From assembly GCA_028280735.1 (NCBI GenBank), contig JANQLH010000452.1, positions 1 to 37,227 on the forward strand: 37,227 nt of DNA, given 5' to 3'. The translations under genes and the position numbers were made by a program. The notes beneath the pieces were generated by a model. It saw only the letters and a program-made list of their open reading frames with translations. It was not told where the DNA came from and searched no databases. Positions 1 to 8,900 of this stretch are shown in pieces. Each line of letters starts with the position of its first letter. Positions within the stretch are counted from its first letter, which is position 1. This DNA comes from SAR324 cluster bacterium (GTDB lineage Bacteria > SAR324 > XYD2-FULL-50-16).

Positions 1-100
1 CTGCGGATATACCGGCCCCGGTAATGAACAGCAAATCTTGTGACTGTTCAAGAATCTTAACAACTTCAACTACTTGTTGATCGAAATTATCTCCGGACAT
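1..100 (-). CDS. Sir2-family NAD-dependent protein deacylase (sirtuin), N-terminal fragment
   Basis: Only the first 33 codons are in the window; the gene runs off the left edge on the minus strand and is too short for the ORF track. Reading back from the ATG at 100 gives a peptide ending LLFITGAGISA. GAGIS is the diagnostic NAD-binding motif at the start of the sirtuin Rossmann fold, so the family call is firm despite the short length. A GAGG ribosome-binding site lies just upstream of the ATG. The gene starts 12 bp after the stop of the nitrilase-family gene, so it is probably the last gene seen of a tol-cpoB-nit-sir2 transcript. Sirtuins remove acyl groups from lysines using NAD; the specific substrate cannot be told from this fragment. 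Confidence 0.8.
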   Translation of the reverse strand, partial: MSGDNFDQQVVEVVKILEQSQDLLFITGAGISA

Positions 101-112
101 TTTTTTACCTCA

Positions 113-925
113 TTAGTAGTCAATTCCTGAAATCTTGTGCGTTTCAACCGGCATTCTGCTTTTTATTTTTTGTTGAAAAGCAGGATCAAGGTTGCCGTAT
201 ATGATACCTTCACCGGTTTCCAAAATACTAACGACATCCCCCCAGGGATCTATGATAACCGTACTTCCGAATGACTCCCTGGTTTTGCTGTGTTTACCGT
301 ATTGCGCCGGTGCTGCGATGTAAACCTGGTTTTCGATAGCCCTGCACCTCAGCAGATTTAGCCAGTGAGCTTTTCCTGTAGGTACTGTAAAAGCAGCCGG
401 AACGAAGATAACCAGGGCACCCATGCTTGCCAGTCTCTGGTAGAGAACGGGAAATCTAAGGTCGTAACAGATAGATAACCCGGTTTTGCCGATATCATGA
501 TCAAATATGGCGATTTCTTTTCCCGATTCAATCACGTCCGATTCCAGTATCTTGACATTTTTAAGATCGATATCAAACAGGTGGATTTTTCGATAGGTAC
601 CCGTGATCTCACCTGATTTATTGATTAAAACAGATGTATTATACGCTTTCATGGGATTATGAGGAATGCGTTCATAGATGCTTCCCATGAGAATGGATAT
701 GCCCAACTCCCTGGCTTTGTTTTGAAAGCATTCAACCAAAGGTCCGGGAACCAGTTCTGCCGCTTCCAGGTAGTGCTCTTTATCACCCAAAAGGAGAAAG
801 TTTTCCGGAAAAGCAACCAAATCAGCATTCTCAGCTGCTGCTTTTTCTGTGTATGTAAATGCGGTGTCCAGGTTTTGCTCCCTGTCCATGGTGGTGTTCA
901 TTTGAACAACAGCTATTTTACTCAT
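113..925 (-). CDS. Carbon-nitrogen hydrolase (Nit/omega-amidase-like, nitrilase superfamily)
   Basis: This 270-residue protein is a complete single-domain nitrilase-superfamily hydrolase. The catalytic triad is visible: Glu41 in AFPENF, Lys113 in YRKIHLFD and Cys153 in LSICYDLRFP. The CYDLRFP context and FRCRAIEN-type helix (here LLRCRAIENQ) resemble the Nit1/Nit2 branch, which hydrolyses deaminated glutathione or omega-amides of alpha-keto acids in the cytoplasm as metabolite repair. Length matches the family. It sits 31 bp after cpoB and 12 bp before the sirtuin gene, so it is likely co-transcribed with the tol cluster. Exact substrate is not decidable from sequence; the enzyme class is secure. 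Confidence 0.88.
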   Translation of the reverse strand: MSKIAVVQMNTTMDREQNLDTAFTYTEKAAAENADLVAFPENFLLLGDKEHYLEAAELVPGPLVECFQNKARELGISILMGSIYERIPHNPMKAYNTSVLINKSGEITGTYRKIHLFDIDLKNVKILESDVIESGKEIAIFDHDIGKTGLSICYDLRFPVLYQRLASMGALVIFVPAAFTVPTGKAHWLNLLRCRAIENQVYIAAPAQYGKHSKTRESFGSTVIIDPWGDVVSILETGEGIIYGNLDPAFQQKIKSRMPVETHKISGIDY

Positions 926-956
926 CTCTTGTTCCTGTATCTATAACCGGTGGTAT

Positions 957-1790
957 CTATTCTGTTGGTGCAAGTTCTTCAAGACGAAATTGCGCCTTGA
1001 TTCTTAAAGGGTTAGTAGGTTTCAGATCCATCAGTTCCTTATACAAATCCAGGGCTCCGTTTAAATCCCCCGAACGCTCCAAGGAAACGCCGAGCCACCA
1101 CTTGGCATCATGTATCTTGTTGGACTTTGGATACTGTTTTAACAGCTCAAACAGCCTTAAGGAAGATGTATTATAATCTCCTCTTAAAAATGCCATATAA
1201 GCAATAAAATAGAGAGAATCGTCTGCAAGGTCCGATTTGGGATGGTTCCTGCGAAAGCTTTTGAAGTGTTGATCTGCTTTTTTAAAGCTACGGGCTTTAA
1301 ACGAATTAAAGGCAACTTCAAAATCAGCCTGTTCCTTGTCTTTGTCTTCGGCTGCAATATCAATGCTGGATTCAAAAAACTTCTGCAATTCTTGTAGGGC
1401 TATAACCTGGTCGCCCATGCGTTTATTGAGTTTGTTGATTCGAGACGCGTTTCTGCGCAGGGTTCGTTGTGTCTGCTCGTTATCGTTGGTTGCCAGCTCC
1501 AGATCGTTTTTAATAGTATTGAGTTCATCGATAAAGAACTGCTGAGCTTTTCTAAAATTGTTCAAGCGTTCGTTGATCTCTTTTTTGTATTCGGCCACCT
1601 CGCTTCGAAGATCTGCCAGTGTTTTTAATTCCTGCTTTTCCAATGCCACAACCCGGGCTTCCAGAATTTCCATCTTATCCTGCAGGTGCGGTACAGTAGC
1701 TTTTGGAGCGCAACCAGCCTGGGTAAAAAGAAGACTTATCAACAGGAAAAAGCTTGTTATGGTTACATACTTAAGACTTTTATTGCTCAT
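957..1790 (-). CDS. cpoB: Tol-Pal system protein CpoB/YbgF-like, coiled coil plus TPR
   Basis: The 277-residue product starts with a hydrophobic leader ending LLFTQAGC, so it is probably a lipoprotein anchored at Cys27, although Gln at -3 makes the lipobox imperfect. Residues about 38-130 are a long heptad-like coiled coil, and residues about 155-275 form tetratricopeptide repeats with a spacing typical of the YbgF C-terminal domain (FKARSFKKADQHFKSF, LRGDYNTSSLRLFELLK, RSGDLNGALDLYKEL). In E. coli CpoB is periplasmic and coordinates PBP1B with the Tol machine; a lipidated form would differ from that. The gene follows tolB by 13 bp, the position normally taken by pal then cpoB. No pal lies between them. 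Confidence 0.85.
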   Translation of the reverse strand: MSNKSLKYVTITSFFLLISLLFTQAGCAPKATVPHLQDKMEILEARVVALEKQELKTLADLRSEVAEYKKEINERLNNFRKAQQFFIDELNTIKNDLELATNDNEQTQRTLRRNASRINKLNKRMGDQVIALQELQKFFESSIDIAAEDKDKEQADFEVAFNSFKARSFKKADQHFKSFRRNHPKSDLADDSLYFIAYMAFLRGDYNTSSLRLFELLKQYPKSNKIHDAKWWLGVSLERSGDLNGALDLYKELMDLKPTNPLRIKAQFRLEELAPTE

Positions 1791-1803
1791 ATAAAGTAAT
1801 CGT

Positions 1804-3069
1804 TTAGTTGATTTTAAATTTAAAAGGTTTCCATCTGTACCTTGCCGACCAGGTCGGGTTAAATTCGCTGATGCCCGGTCCGGATTTTGTCAACCGGCGC
1901 TTGTACGTTCCGTCTGCCCGGATAATGTATAGCTTTTGTTCGAAATTTGTTTTTGATACAAACAGTATCTGTCGACCGCTGGGAGACCAAACCGGTTGTT
2001 CGGCAGAAGATTTCCCGGAAGTGACCTGCTGAACAAAATCCCCATCCCGGTCCATCAGGAAGATTTGATAGACATTATCCTTCAAACCGGAAAAAACGAT
2101 GTAAGCTCCATCGTTGCTCCAGTTTGGTTCATAATTGAGCGGTCCCTCATATGTCATGCGAAAGGTATCTCCCGTGTCCAGCATCCGTTGGTAAATCTGG
2201 ATACTGCCGGATCGATTGGAAACAAACAGCAGTCTGCTGCCATCCGGAGACAGGCGTGGATTGGTCTCGGTCGTAGAACGACGCGTCATTTGCTGGATGA
2301 TATTCCCTTTGAGATCAATCTTAAAAAGGTCTGAGTTGCCTTGTTTGGATTTGGTTATGACCAGTTCTTTTCCTGAACCTGCCCAACTTCCCCCGCTTGT
2401 TTTACTGAGGTTCTTAAACAAGGTTGAGATTTCACCGGAGGCGAATGACAACATCCTCAAATGACTTCCCTTTCTGCCAAGTGTTGTAAAGATGATGGAT
2501 GAACCGTCCGGTTTCCACCTGGGCAGAATATTATAATTACCGTCATTAAGCAATTCGTAGCTTTTGTCTCCGAAGGCATCTGTCATCATTATCCGGTATG
2601 TGCCAGATGAGTCTTTCTCGACGTAAGCCACGGCACTGCGAAGCACACTCCTTTCGCCGGTAAGCTGAAAAATGATTTCCTCGATCATGCGGACGGTCTG
2701 CCGCTCGATATCCTCGGCACTGGAGATCTTTAAACGATGATCAAACAATGTTGTGTTGTCCGGCGTAAATATCCAGGCCCTAATTTCATGATTAGGAATG
2801 AAACGCAGTTTTAGAATCAAATCGATATTGTCATACAGATTTTTTATATCGAACAATCCGGACCACATCAGGTTTCGTTTTATCAAACCGACTGTTTTTT
2901 TCAGCTGCTGTTGATCCGTACGGGGATTTCGTTCAACGTTTACCGCAATTTGCAGTCTACCATAATTATAACTGCTGATATCGATGATTTCTTCGTCGTG
3001 ATAGGCAAAAGCGGTTGTAGAACAAACAAGAAAAGTAACAATACACCACAACCTGGTTTTTAATCTCAT
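1804..3069 (-). CDS. tolB: Tol-Pal system periplasmic beta-propeller protein TolB
   Basis: This 421-residue protein has a cleavable signal peptide (CIVTFLVCSTTAFA), an N-terminal alpha/beta domain to about residue 150, and a C-terminal six-bladed beta-propeller built of WD40-like PD40 repeats. The repeats are readable as NPRLSPDGSRLLFVSNRSG, EPNWSNDGAYIVFSG and QPVWSPSGRQILFVS. TolB works in the periplasm, normally shuttling between Pal and TolA to connect the outer membrane with the inner-membrane TolQRA motor. The length equals that of typical TolB. It lies between the TolA/TonB-like gene (22 bp) and cpoB (13 bp). No Pal partner is encoded beside it. Confidence 0.92.
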   Translation of the reverse strand: MRLKTRLWCIVTFLVCSTTAFAYHDEEIIDISSYNYGRLQIAVNVERNPRTDQQQLKKTVGLIKRNLMWSGLFDIKNLYDNIDLILKLRFIPNHEIRAWIFTPDNTTLFDHRLKISSAEDIERQTVRMIEEIIFQLTGERSVLRSAVAYVEKDSSGTYRIMMTDAFGDKSYELLNDGNYNILPRWKPDGSSIIFTTLGRKGSHLRMLSFASGEISTLFKNLSKTSGGSWAGSGKELVITKSKQGNSDLFKIDLKGNIIQQMTRRSTTETNPRLSPDGSRLLFVSNRSGSIQIYQRMLDTGDTFRMTYEGPLNYEPNWSNDGAYIVFSGLKDNVYQIFLMDRDGDFVQQVTSGKSSAEQPVWSPSGRQILFVSKTNFEQKLYIIRADGTYKRRLTKSGPGISEFNPTWSARYRWKPFKFKIN

Positions 3070-3091
3070 TGCAATTTATATTGGTTGTTGA

Positions 3092-3958
3092 TTATCTGAC
3101 TAGACTGTCGGCTGTGAATCTGAATTTCGCCTGGTAAACCGGCTCATCAACCAACAAAACCTTAGGGATTTTGGGAAACGGCGTTGAAACCCTGATGGCT
3201 TTGATAGCGGCTCTTTCGACAAGCGTTGATCCGGAGCTATCCAGCAGTTCAAGTTTAACAATATTTCCTTCGGCATCAATGATTGCTTCCAAAATAATAA
3301 CAAAGTCTTTTTTACTATTCGGGGGAACGTTCCAATTTGCTGTAATAAGCTTTTTTAAAGTCTCCCGATAGGTATTTGTTTCTTTCTTTTTTTCCCAGAC
3401 CCGTCGAGCGGGTGTCAGGTTGCTAAAACTATCAGTCGCTTGTTCATTGTTGATCTGGGTGGAAGAAACTTCTTGTTGGGTTCCCTGGTTCACTTGCTTC
3501 TGAACGGTTTCTGTGTTCGTTGTTCGGTTATTTGTGGCTGTCTTTTTTGTTATTTTAGTGTTTGATTTATCAAGCTTTTTTGGGGTGGTTTCCCTTGTCA
3601 TTTTATTAGCACGTAAATACCCCAACAAATCGGACTGCTTTTTATCAATATCGCTGACCAGATTGTTTTCAGAATTTAGCTTAAGGCCTTTGGATCGGAT
3701 TAAATCATCAAGACTTTTTGAAGACAGGGCTGGAGCAACGGGTTCAATTGACCTGACAGTTTCTTCCGTGTTTGTTTTGGGATGGGTTAGAGTTTCCGGC
3801 TGATTTTGTGTTTTGGGATCTATAAACTCGATCGTAGCCTCAAAACTCTCAATACGGTTGTTAAACTGGATGGAACTGAAGATCAGAAATAATACAAGGG
3901 TCGCATGAAATGCAAATGAAGCAAAAAAATATGTATGAGAATGCAGTAAAAGTCTCAT
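3092..3958 (-). CDS. tolA: TolA/TonB-like energy transducer
   Basis: The 288-residue protein has one N-terminal transmembrane helix (about residues 11-31, FASFAFHATLVLFLIFSSIQF), a low-complexity periplasmic linker rich in Lys, Thr, Asn and Gln, and a C-terminal TonB-type fold from about residue 195 (GNIVKLELLDSSG, AAIKAIRVSTPFP). By position it takes the TolA slot between tolR and tolB, and would carry proton-motive energy from TolQR to TolB or outer-membrane partners. The linker is much shorter than the long helix of E. coli TolA and the C-terminal domain looks more like TonB, which is common outside gammaproteobacteria. The TolA role is inferred from gene order. Confidence 0.8.
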   Translation of the reverse strand: MRLLLHSHTYFFASFAFHATLVLFLIFSSIQFNNRIESFEATIEFIDPKTQNQPETLTHPKTNTEETVRSIEPVAPALSSKSLDDLIRSKGLKLNSENNLVSDIDKKQSDLLGYLRANKMTRETTPKKLDKSNTKITKKTATNNRTTNTETVQKQVNQGTQQEVSSTQINNEQATDSFSNLTPARRVWEKKKETNTYRETLKKLITANWNVPPNSKKDFVIILEAIIDAEGNIVKLELLDSSGSTLVERAAIKAIRVSTPFPKIPKVLLVDEPVYQAKFRFTADSLVR

Positions 3959-3993
3959 GATTTTGCTCGGTGAGGAAGGACAATAGCCTTAGG

Positions 3994-4410
3994 CTATGCT
4001 TTGTTCTTTTCCTGAACAAGAAATCCCAGTCGTTGAATACCGCTGTTTTTTAACATCACCATCAGACCGGCGATCTTCTCCCAATCGACTCTTCTATCAG
4101 CTTCTACAAAGGCGGTTTTGCCGGGGTTGTTTTCTTTCCAGACCAAAGCCTCTTTAAGCAGATCGCTGGGTGTATATCGCTTTCCTTTAATGAGATAGGT
4201 GCCATTCTTGTTGATGGTTATCACAAATTGTCTGGCGTCCCTTACGTTCGATGATCTCAGGGTTTCCTTTGGCAACTGCACATCAATCGCCTTGTAAAAC
4301 AAGGGTGCAGTGATCATGAAGATTACGAGCAGTACCAGCAAGACATCAACAAACGGTGTTACGTTAATTTCGCTGATAGGGTCCTGCTCTTGGAGTCTGT
4401 TTTTAAACAT
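3994..4410 (-). CDS. tolR: TolR/ExbD-type proton-channel protein
   Basis: This 138-residue protein has the short cytoplasmic N-terminus, single transmembrane helix and periplasmic domain of the ExbD/TolR family. The signature ISEINVTPFVDVLLVLL is present, with Asp22 in the membrane helix as the expected proton-carrying residue. The periplasmic domain includes VEADRRVDWEKIAGLM, typical of TolR. Together with TolQ it forms the inner-membrane proton-driven motor of the Tol system. It starts 24 bp after tolQ and precedes the TolA-like gene by 35 bp in the same direction, so these belong to one operon. Confidence 0.93.
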   Translation of the reverse strand: MFKNRLQEQDPISEINVTPFVDVLLVLLVIFMITAPLFYKAIDVQLPKETLRSSNVRDARQFVITINKNGTYLIKGKRYTPSDLLKEALVWKENNPGKTAFVEADRRVDWEKIAGLMVMLKNSGIQRLGFLVQEKNKA

Positions 4411-4434
4411 GATGCACCTCTGTAAAATCCCCGC

Positions 4435-5166
4435 TTATTTCCTGTTTAATTTGGAGTGAGCGACAGCCTTTGTGTACTCTCTATCGAAAAGATTGATTAG
4501 ATCGAAACCGAACGCTTCCATCTGTTGCCTGATTATTCGTGTTTTATTTCGGAAAACGTTGTAAGCCATTAATGCAGGGATAGCGGCAAAAAGCCCAAAG
4601 GCTGTTGCTACCAAAGCAGCAGAGATTCCGGGAGCGACGACTGCAAGGCTGGCTGCTCCCTGGGAACCGATACTGTAAAATGCATCGATAATTCCGGTGA
4701 CGGTTCCGAACAAACCGATGAATGGTGCGGAACTACTGATGGTTGCCAGGATGACGAGAGATTTTTCAAAAACGAGGCTTTCATTGAGAATACATTTTTC
4801 GATACTACGTTCAACCCTGAGTAAAAAATCGGGTTTTTCATCGGGATTCAGCACCTGTTTTTGTCTGCGATAGGTCTCGACGTATTCAAGGTAAGCGGCC
4901 TGGAATTCTTTTGCATAGTAGGTGGAAATATTGGCTTCGGCCCGTTGTTTTGCTTCCGCAGCACCCTTGGTAAGGTTAAGGTTTTTGAGGAATTCGCCGG
5001 CATGTTTGACCGCAACTCGAAAATTCATCCATTTCCATCCGATTACCGCCCAGGAAAGCACGGACATGAACAATAATACCACCAGAATTGCGACAGATAT
5101 GACACCGCCCTGCAGGATAATCGTTAAAAATGAATTGCCCGAAAATTGTGTGATAGGTTCTGCCAT
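4435..5166 (-). CDS. tolQ: TolQ/ExbB-type proton-channel protein
   Basis: The 243-residue product matches the MotA/TolQ/ExbB family: an N-terminal membrane helix (about residues 19-42), a cytoplasmic loop, and two C-terminal helices holding the conserved SSAPFIGLFGTVTGIIDAF and GISAALVATAFGLFAAIPA segments. It forms the pentameric stator of the Tol motor with TolR. It is the first gene of the tol run. The start is supported by a GGTTAGGGA stretch just before the ATG. A candidate promoter and a 12-bp palindrome lie in the 113 bp separating it from greA, so it may be transcribed separately from greA. Confidence 0.93.
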   Translation of the reverse strand: MAEPITQFSGNSFLTIILQGGVISVAILVVLLFMSVLSWAVIGWKWMNFRVAVKHAGEFLKNLNLTKGAAEAKQRAEANISTYYAKEFQAAYLEYVETYRRQKQVLNPDEKPDFLLRVERSIEKCILNESLVFEKSLVILATISSSAPFIGLFGTVTGIIDAFYSIGSQGAASLAVVAPGISAALVATAFGLFAAIPALMAYNVFRNKTRIIRQQMEAFGFDLINLFDREYTKAVAHSKLNRK

Positions 5167-5211
5167 TCCCTAACCTTTTAAACCGATGTAGTTTTTATTG
5201 AGTAAAACCTC

Positions 5212-5240
5212 TTACTATGTCATTGAATCATCACTTGCAA
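5212..5240 (-). promoter_or_regulatory. Candidate tolQ promoter
   Basis: On the minus strand TTGCAA (5235-5240) and TAGTAA (5212-5217) are separated by 17 bp, ahead of tolQ with a leader of about 40 nt. The -10 match is modest. The -35 hexamer is the centre of a perfect 12-bp palindrome, so a regulator bound there would compete with RNA polymerase. This is by eye only. Confidence 0.3.
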
Positions 5241-5243
5241 GTG
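5232..5243. repeat. Perfect 12-bp palindrome CACTTGCAAGTG
   Basis: CACTTGCAAGTG equals its own reverse complement. It lies between greA and tolQ and covers the candidate tolQ -35 element. A dimeric regulator site is possible, but no partner can be named. Confidence 0.4.
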
Positions 5244-5279
5244 TCGTGAGTGTTGAGAAAATATGCCTTCTCTTTAACA

Positions 5280-5753
5280 TCACTTATATTCGACTGAAAT
5301 GATTTCAACTTCGATGGAGCCTTTGGGTACTCTCAAAACTACCTCGTCACCTTCTTCTTTCCCCAGCAGGGATTGGGCAATAGGCGATTTAATAGAGATC
5401 TCCCTGTTCTCGACGTCGGTTTCCTCTTCACCTACGATTTTCCAACTGGCCTGCTCTCCCGAATCCAAATCTTCATAGGTAACTGTTGCTCCGAATCTGA
5501 CATCGTCAGAGCCGGTTTTTGTAACATCCACAACCTCTGAATTTGCAATAATAGCATTTAGATGCTGGATTCGGCCTTCGATAAATCCCTGTTTTTCTTT
5601 GGCAGCATGGTATTCTGCGTTTTCCTTTAAGTCTCCGTGAGCTCTTGCAGTTGCAATATCGTTAATAATCTTGGGGCGTTCTTCTTTGATTAACTGGCTT
5701 AACTCCTCTTGCAGCCTTTTGTATCCTTTCGCTGTGATTGGCTTTCTTTCCAT
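5280..5753 (-). CDS. greA: Transcription elongation factor GreA
   Basis: At 157 residues this has the exact GreA length. The N-terminal coiled-coil hairpin carries the acidic tip AHGDLKENAEYHAAKEKQ, with Asp41 and Glu44 placed to coordinate the catalytic magnesium when GreA enters the RNA polymerase secondary channel. The C-terminal FKBP-like domain ends with SPIAQSLLGKEEGDEVVLRVPKG. GreA stimulates cleavage of backtracked transcripts. An AAAGGA ribosome-binding site precedes the ATG. It lies between the SNF2 helicase gene (178 bp upstream) and tolQ (113 bp downstream), all on the minus strand. Confidence 0.97.
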   Translation of the reverse strand: MERKPITAKGYKRLQEELSQLIKEERPKIINDIATARAHGDLKENAEYHAAKEKQGFIEGRIQHLNAIIANSEVVDVTKTGSDDVRFGATVTYEDLDSGEQASWKIVGEEETDVENREISIKSPIAQSLLGKEEGDEVVLRVPKGSIEVEIISVEYK

Positions 5754-5792
5754 ATTTTTTCCTTTGACAGATAGTAGTTACCTTGAAGTGAT

Positions 5793-5822
5793 TATTAAAT
5801 CGGGAATTTTGATATTTGGCAA
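5793..5822 (-). promoter_or_regulatory. Candidate greA promoter
   Basis: In the 178-bp gap between the SNF2 gene and greA, TTGCCA (5817-5822) and TTAATA (5793-5798) face greA with an 18-bp spacer. The match is reasonable but by eye only. The gap is AT-rich and long enough for independent greA transcription. Confidence 0.3.
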
Positions 5823-5931
5823 TAGACTGGAAGGTGCTTTTTTAAAGATTTTGAAGCACTTTTTTAATAGCTCAAGTCTAAAATAAAACGGGGATTATGA
5901 ACGCGTAAAGACAGGTTACAGATACTTGATA

Positions 5932-8900
5932 TCAGGATGGTGCGAACAGTTCGTTGAGGTCGTCCATGTTCAGCATTTCTTCCAGTGAATCGGATACTCC
6001 GACTATATTGTCAGCCAGTGCCTGTTTCTTTTTTTGCAGCTCGACAATTTTTTCTTCGATGCTGTTTCGGGTGATCAGCTTATACACAAACAAGTGGTTT
6101 TTCTGGCCGATTCTATATGCCCGGTCAGTCGCTTGTGATTCTACAGCGGGATTCCACCAAGGATCGTAGTGAATCACATAATCCGCGGCAGTGAGGTTGA
6201 TTCCGGTTCCACCGGCCTTAAGACTGATAAGGAATACAGGATAAGCATCGCTCTGTTGGAACTTTGCAACCAGAGTATCCCTGTTTTTACTGCTTCCGTC
6301 CAACTGCAGAAAGGGAATACCGGCTTTTTTCAGATCTTCATGCATCAAATTGAGCATTTTTACAAACTGACTGAACACCAATACCCTGTGTCCCTCTCCA
6401 ACGATATCCGCGACTGTTTCAATGAAGAGATTAAATTTTGCACTGGCTGGAGGATCAACACCTGCAAGAGAGCTTAATCTCGGGTCACAGCAGATTTGCC
6501 TGAGTTTTAACAAGGCATCAAAAATTGCGATTTTTGCACCTTTGACACCACCGGCCGAGATCTTTTCCTTAACCTGCTGATGCACTATTTTGAGAACTGA
6601 ATTGTAAAGCTTTTTCTGAGGGGCGTGCATTTCACAGAACAGTGTCTGTTCCGTCTTTGGAGGCAGTTCCTTGGCAACATCTTGCTTTAAACGCCTTAAA
6701 ATAAACGGTCTGGTTTGTCTTCGCAATAGTCCGTGATCAGGTCGTTTCTTTTTAAAGCCCCGCCTTCCTTTCGGACGAATATAGTCACGTTCGAAATCCT
6801 TCATACTGCCGAAAAATCCAGGCATTAGGAAGTTGAACTGTGACCACAATTCGATGACTGAGTTTTCGATCGGAGTTCCGGTCAGGGTAAGTCTTTGTTT
6901 ACCGTCAAGCATCATCACTGCTTGAGCCGTTTTGGATCTCGCATTTTTGATATTTTGTGCTTCATCAAGAATGACGGTCTGGAATTTTATCGATTTTAAC
7001 CACTCCAGGTCGCGCTGCAACAAACCGTAGGTTGTGATAATCAAATCAGATTTTTTGGCTTCCGCATAATGTTCCTTGCGTTTCTGACCATGCAACAGGA
7101 CGGCCTTGAAATGGGGAACGAACTTTTCAACTTCAGCCATCCAATTAGTTACGACGGATGTCGGTGCTATTACCAGGTTTGGTTTCTTGATACGCTTCTT
7201 TTTTAGGATTGCCAGAAAGGCCAGGGTCTGAAGGGTTTTTCCAAGCCCCATATCATCGGCCAGGATACCACCAAAATTAAAGTCATTCAGGAAGCAAAGC
7301 CAATTGACACCTTCTTTCTGATATCCCCGTAATGTTCCTTTAATCTCCTTGGGAATGCGTTGGGACTTTACACCTTTGAAAGAGCTGATTTTTTTGAGGA
7401 TTTTGTCCCACTCCTCGTCACTCTGGCGTTCAGAGGCGATACTTTCCAACTCGCTTAACAAGCCGATCTGGAATTTATCCACTTTAAGTTTTTCGGCGTT
7501 TTTGGCTTCCTCTTCATTCATCGCGGCTTCAATCGCCTTTGTCGGATCAACGCCTTTTTCTTTAGAGGTCTGGATCAATCTGTTGAGAATGGGTGCATAC
7601 CTGGCAATCCAGTCACCATCTATCACGGCAACACCTTCACCGGATGAGAGTTCGATGGCTTGTTCGTTGTTTTGCCACATTTTCACGATTTCTTTGAGAT
7701 CAAAACTTTCTCCGTCAACCGTCATGGTGACATCCACGTCAAACCAGTCGATTCCGGACTGGATAGAAGTGGAGAGTACAGGAACGAGCTTTTTGGTCTT
7801 CCATCTCTTGAGTTTTGTGCCACCCAGGTAAATCAGCATGGAATCCTGCCCATGGGCCGGCAAGACTTCGAGGACAAACTTCAGACTATGGTCCTCCCTC
7901 ATGGAATAATCCCCATCACCTTCATCCACCCAGCCGACTTCCAGCATTTCTTCACGAAGCCGTTTTTCCTGGCTCAAGTCCTTTGGTATTTTGTACTGTT
8001 TGCCGTCAAGAGTCTGTTCAAACTCATCCGAATTAAGGTCCAACGGGTAAGGCAATTCTCCAATACCCGTCACCATAACGGTATCGAGTCTGCCCATTAA
8101 AATGCCTTTTACTTCCCAAATAGTCATTTTCCCTTTCAACTTGTAGTTGAACAGGGCCGACACCCTTAAAACACCCTGCGGATCATGTATTTGGATGTTT
8201 CGTTGTCGCAGGTACGGAAGGGCAGCGGAGTAGAAATCGCTGACTTCAGATTCTTCGACGATAACACCGGAAACCGTATCGTTAATTAACCGTCCGCTCA
8301 TCATGGAGCCGACCCTCACCAGCTGTTCATCTTTCAGAATAAAACTCGGCGCCATGCCGATGGCCTTGGGTGGTGTTCCGCTCTGGTTGAACATGGGCTG
8401 GAATTTCTTCTTACTGTCGAAATGGCCGATTTCACCTTTTAACAGGTACTGATTTTCATTGCTGGGATTTCTGATAACGGTAATTCTAAAATCCAGTGTT
8501 TCCGGATTGATCATATGTTTTTCGCCGTTAAAATTCACGGCGAAGGGATACTCTTCTGCCAGCATCAAGAACTGAGACGCGGCATGTCGCTCCAGGACGT
8601 AAAAATCTTCAACCTTCTTCTGATGGTAGATGGTATCGATCACCTGAAATAACTTGGCCGCCTTGGGAGCGGTAGAAGGGTTTTTTAACTTGGAGTTTTC
8701 TCCGTCATAGTTTTCGATAGTCAAAGCGAGACGGTTGGTATTGAATCGCTTTGTTTCCTCGTGCAGCATGATGGTTGTTTTGTCCTCTTTATGATTGAAC
8801 AATTCAACCTTATTCTCCGGCATGGTTAGCCAGTATTTCCAGTTTTTTACCGCCCTGGCTTCGAAATTAGGGGGATCCACCTTTTTCGGATCCATGATGG

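Noticed and set aside
7349-7831. 160-residue plus-strand ORF inside the SNF2 gene
   Set aside because: It is the antisense shadow of a well-supported coding sequence; Ser/Leu-rich composition is typical of such shadows.
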